Positions 62,606 through 64,000 of a stretch of 64,000 bases of DNA are shown here, one piece after another. The translations under genes were made by a program, and so were the position numbers. A model generated the notes under the pieces. That model worked only from the letters and a program-made list of their open reading frames with translations. It was not told the DNA's origin and searched no databases. The first letter of the stretch is position 1; each line of letters starts with the position of its first letter. Source of the stretch: Sphingopyxis fribergensis. Lineage in GTDB: Bacteria; Pseudomonadota; Alphaproteobacteria; Sphingomonadales; Sphingomonadaceae. The stretch covers positions 3,944,501 to 4,008,500 of the forward strand of contig NZ_CP009122.1 in NCBI RefSeq assembly GCF_000803645.1, written 5' to 3'.

Positions 62606-64000
62606 TCAAAACTGCCGGATCACATTCAAAAACGCATCGCCCCACGCCTCGAGCTTCTTGCCGCCGACGCCGGGGATATCCGCGAGCGCGCTCCGCGTCG
62701 CGGGCCGCTCGCTCGCCATCGTGCGCAGCACCGCGTCGTGAAAGATCACATAGGGCGGCACCCCGGCCTCGGCCGCCAGCTCGCGCCGCATCGCGCGCAG
62801 CGCATCGAACAGCGGATCGCCGACGGGATTGGGCGTGGCGCTGGCGCCGCCGCGCCCGGCGCGCTGCGTCCGCTTCACCGGCGGCTCGGCCATCAGCACC
62901 GCAGTCTCGCCCTTCATCATCGCGCGCGCCGCGGGGCCGAGCATCAGCCCGCCATGCTCGGTCGTATCGAGCGCCTCGCGCGCCATCAGGCTGCGCACCA
63001 GCGGCTTGATCAGCCGCGCCTCCTCGCCCGCGACGATCCCGAATACCGACAATTTGTCATGCCCGCGGCTCGCGATCCGCTCGTCGCTGCGCCCCGTCAG
63101 CACCGCCTCGATATGCCCGGCGCCAAAGCTCTGCCCGGTTCGATACACCGCGCTCAGCAGCTTCTGCGCGAGCACCGTCGCGTCGACCTGTGCCGCAGGC
63201 TCAAGGCAATTGTCGCAATTGCCGCAGCGCTCGGGTGGGTTCTCGCCAAAGTGCCGCAGCAGCAGCGCGCGGCGGCACTCGACCGTCTCGACCAGCGCCG
63301 CCAAGGCATTGAGCCGCACGCGCTCACCCGCGACCCGCACTTCGGGCAGCTCCGAAAGCCGCATCCGCGCGCGCGCAAAATCGTCGGCGCCCCACAGCAT
63401 CATCGCTTCGGCCGGATCGCCATCGCGCCCCGCGCGGCCGGTTTCCTGATAATAGCTTTCGATCGATTTCGGCAGGCCGGCGTGCGCGACGAAGCGCACG
63501 TCGGGCTTGTCGATCCCCATGCCGAACGCGACCGTCGCGGTGACGATGCCGTCCTCCGATGCGACGAAATCATGCTGGACGCGCGCGCGCAGTTCGGGGT
63601 CGAGCCCAGCATGATAGGCCGCGACCCGGCGACCTGTCGCCGCCGCGATCTGCTCGGCGAGCCGTTCGGTGCCATTGCGCGTCGGCGCATAGACGATCCC
63701 CGGCCCCGGATTGGCAGCGATAAATTCGACGAGCTGCTTCGCCGGACTCACGCGCGGGCGGACCGCATAGCGGATGTTTGGCCGGTCGAACCCCGCAAGA
63801 ATCAACCCGTCGGCGGGTATCCCGAGCTGGACGAGGATATCCTCACGCGTATGCTTGTCCGCCGTCGCCGTGAGCGCGAGCCGCGGCACCGCCGGAAAGG
63901 CGTCGAGCAGCGGCCGCAGCAGGCGGTAATTGGGGCGGAAATCATGCCCCCATTCGCTGACGCAATGCGCCTCGTCGATCGCGAACAGCGCCGGTGTCTG
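62606..64000 (-). CDS. recQ: ATP-dependent DNA helicase RecQ (3' part, runs off window)
   Basis: Only the last 465 codons are present; the N terminus with Walker A lies beyond 64000. The visible part opens inside RecA domain 1 at AIDEAHCVSEWGHDFRP, then LALTATADKHTR. RecA domain 2 follows with VAFGMGIDKPDVRFVAHAG and QETGRAGRDGDPA, then the zinc-binding RHFGENPPERCGNCDNCL. An RQC winged helix comes next, and one HRDC domain (IPGVGGKKLEAWGDAF) ends the protein. It unwinds recombination intermediates. A REP-like element follows its stop. Confidence 0.95.
   Translation of the reverse strand, partial: QTPALFAIDEAHCVSEWGHDFRPNYRLLRPLLDAFPAVPRLALTATADKHTREDILVQLGIPADGLILAGFDRPNIRYAVRPRVSPAKQLVEFIAANPGPGIVYAPTRNGTERLAEQIAAATGRRVAAYHAGLDPELRARVQHDFVASEDGIVTATVAFGMGIDKPDVRFVAHAGLPKSIESYYQETGRAGRDGDPAEAMMLWGADDFARARMRLSELPEVRVAGERVRLNALAALVETVECRRALLLRHFGENPPERCGNCDNCLEPAAQVDATVLAQKLLSAVYRTGQSFGAGHIEAVLTGRSDERIASRGHDKLSVFGIVAGEEARLIKPLVRSLMAREALDTTEHGGLMLGPAARAMMKGETAVLMAEPPVKRTQRAGRGGASATPNPVGDPLFDALRAMRRELAAEAGVPPYVIFHDAVLRTMASERPATRSALADIPGVGGKKLEAWGDAFLNVIRQF

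Overview
The window is GC-rich, densely packed chromosomal DNA of an alphaproteobacterium. The gene content (three large TonB-dependent receptors, a Caulobacter-type receptor, paired DUF4402 exported proteins, Ku/LigD, a GlsB-type membrane protein) and the many palindromic intergenic repeats suggest Sphingomonadales, perhaps Sphingopyxis or a close relative. This placement is inference from protein style; no 16S rRNA is present. There is no phage, transposase, CRISPR array or plasmid gene. The only RNA gene I can call firmly is a tRNA-Gln(CTG).

Layout. 0-3.6 kb: the Ku and LigD genes for non-homologous end joining. 3.8-11.4 kb: a TonB receptor, an AraC regulator divergent from a short-chain dehydrogenase, an LtrA-type membrane protein and a ClC-type channel/antiporter. 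11.5-18.2 kb, mostly minus strand: RluE, an FAD oxidoreductase, TypA/BipA, an exported monohaem cytochrome with a periplasmic TPR protein, and an MTA/SAH-nucleosidase-like enzyme. 18.4-23.8 kb: an SBF-like transporter, then a four-gene block (TelA, an XpaC-like membrane protein, a YqiJ-like OB-fold membrane protein, a YqiK flotillin). 23.9-25.9 kb: an ECF sigma factor between a small two-helix membrane protein and a DUF6249 membrane protein, plus a tiny exported peptide. 26-34.2 kb: an RpiR regulator divergent from a TonB receptor - PhnD - PhnC - PhnE - phospholipase C block, with two candidate Pho boxes. This looks like a phosphorus-scavenging unit working from the outer membrane to the cytoplasm.

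34.3-45.1 kb: tRNA-Gln, a ferredoxin-NADP-reductase-like flavoprotein with a DoxX protein, a membrane dipeptidase, acyl-CoA dehydrogenase, an unidentified polytopic membrane protein, an M20 amidohydrolase, a GlsB-type protein, L-aspartate oxidase (NadB), a secreted esterase and a lone ABC ATPase. 45.2-52.6 kb: two DUF4402 proteins around a zinc-finger protein, TldD, unidentified exported proteins, DUF924, a PPOX-fold protein, DUF2007 and an EEP-family hydrolase. 52.6-54.6 kb: glnK-amt behind a textbook sigma-54 promoter and a strong terminator. 54.7-64 kb: a third TonB receptor, an orphan terminator that may end a small RNA, a VOC protein, a duplicated-winged-helix regulator, a GMC oxidoreductase, a sterol-desaturase operon, and the 3' part of recQ, which runs off the window.

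Points most worth a second look: (1) three genes (esterase 43294, ECF sigma 24727, cytochrome 16546) whose reading frames require a CTG start, two with good Shine-Dalgarno sequences; (2) the receptor-PhnDCE-phospholipase island with two 11-bp-spaced Pho-box-like repeats; (3) the TelA/XpaC-like/YqiJ/YqiK module; (4) eight long intergenic inverted repeats in several families; (5) a 46-nt palindrome over the araC stop codon; (6) a possible small RNA near 57.2-57.3 kb.
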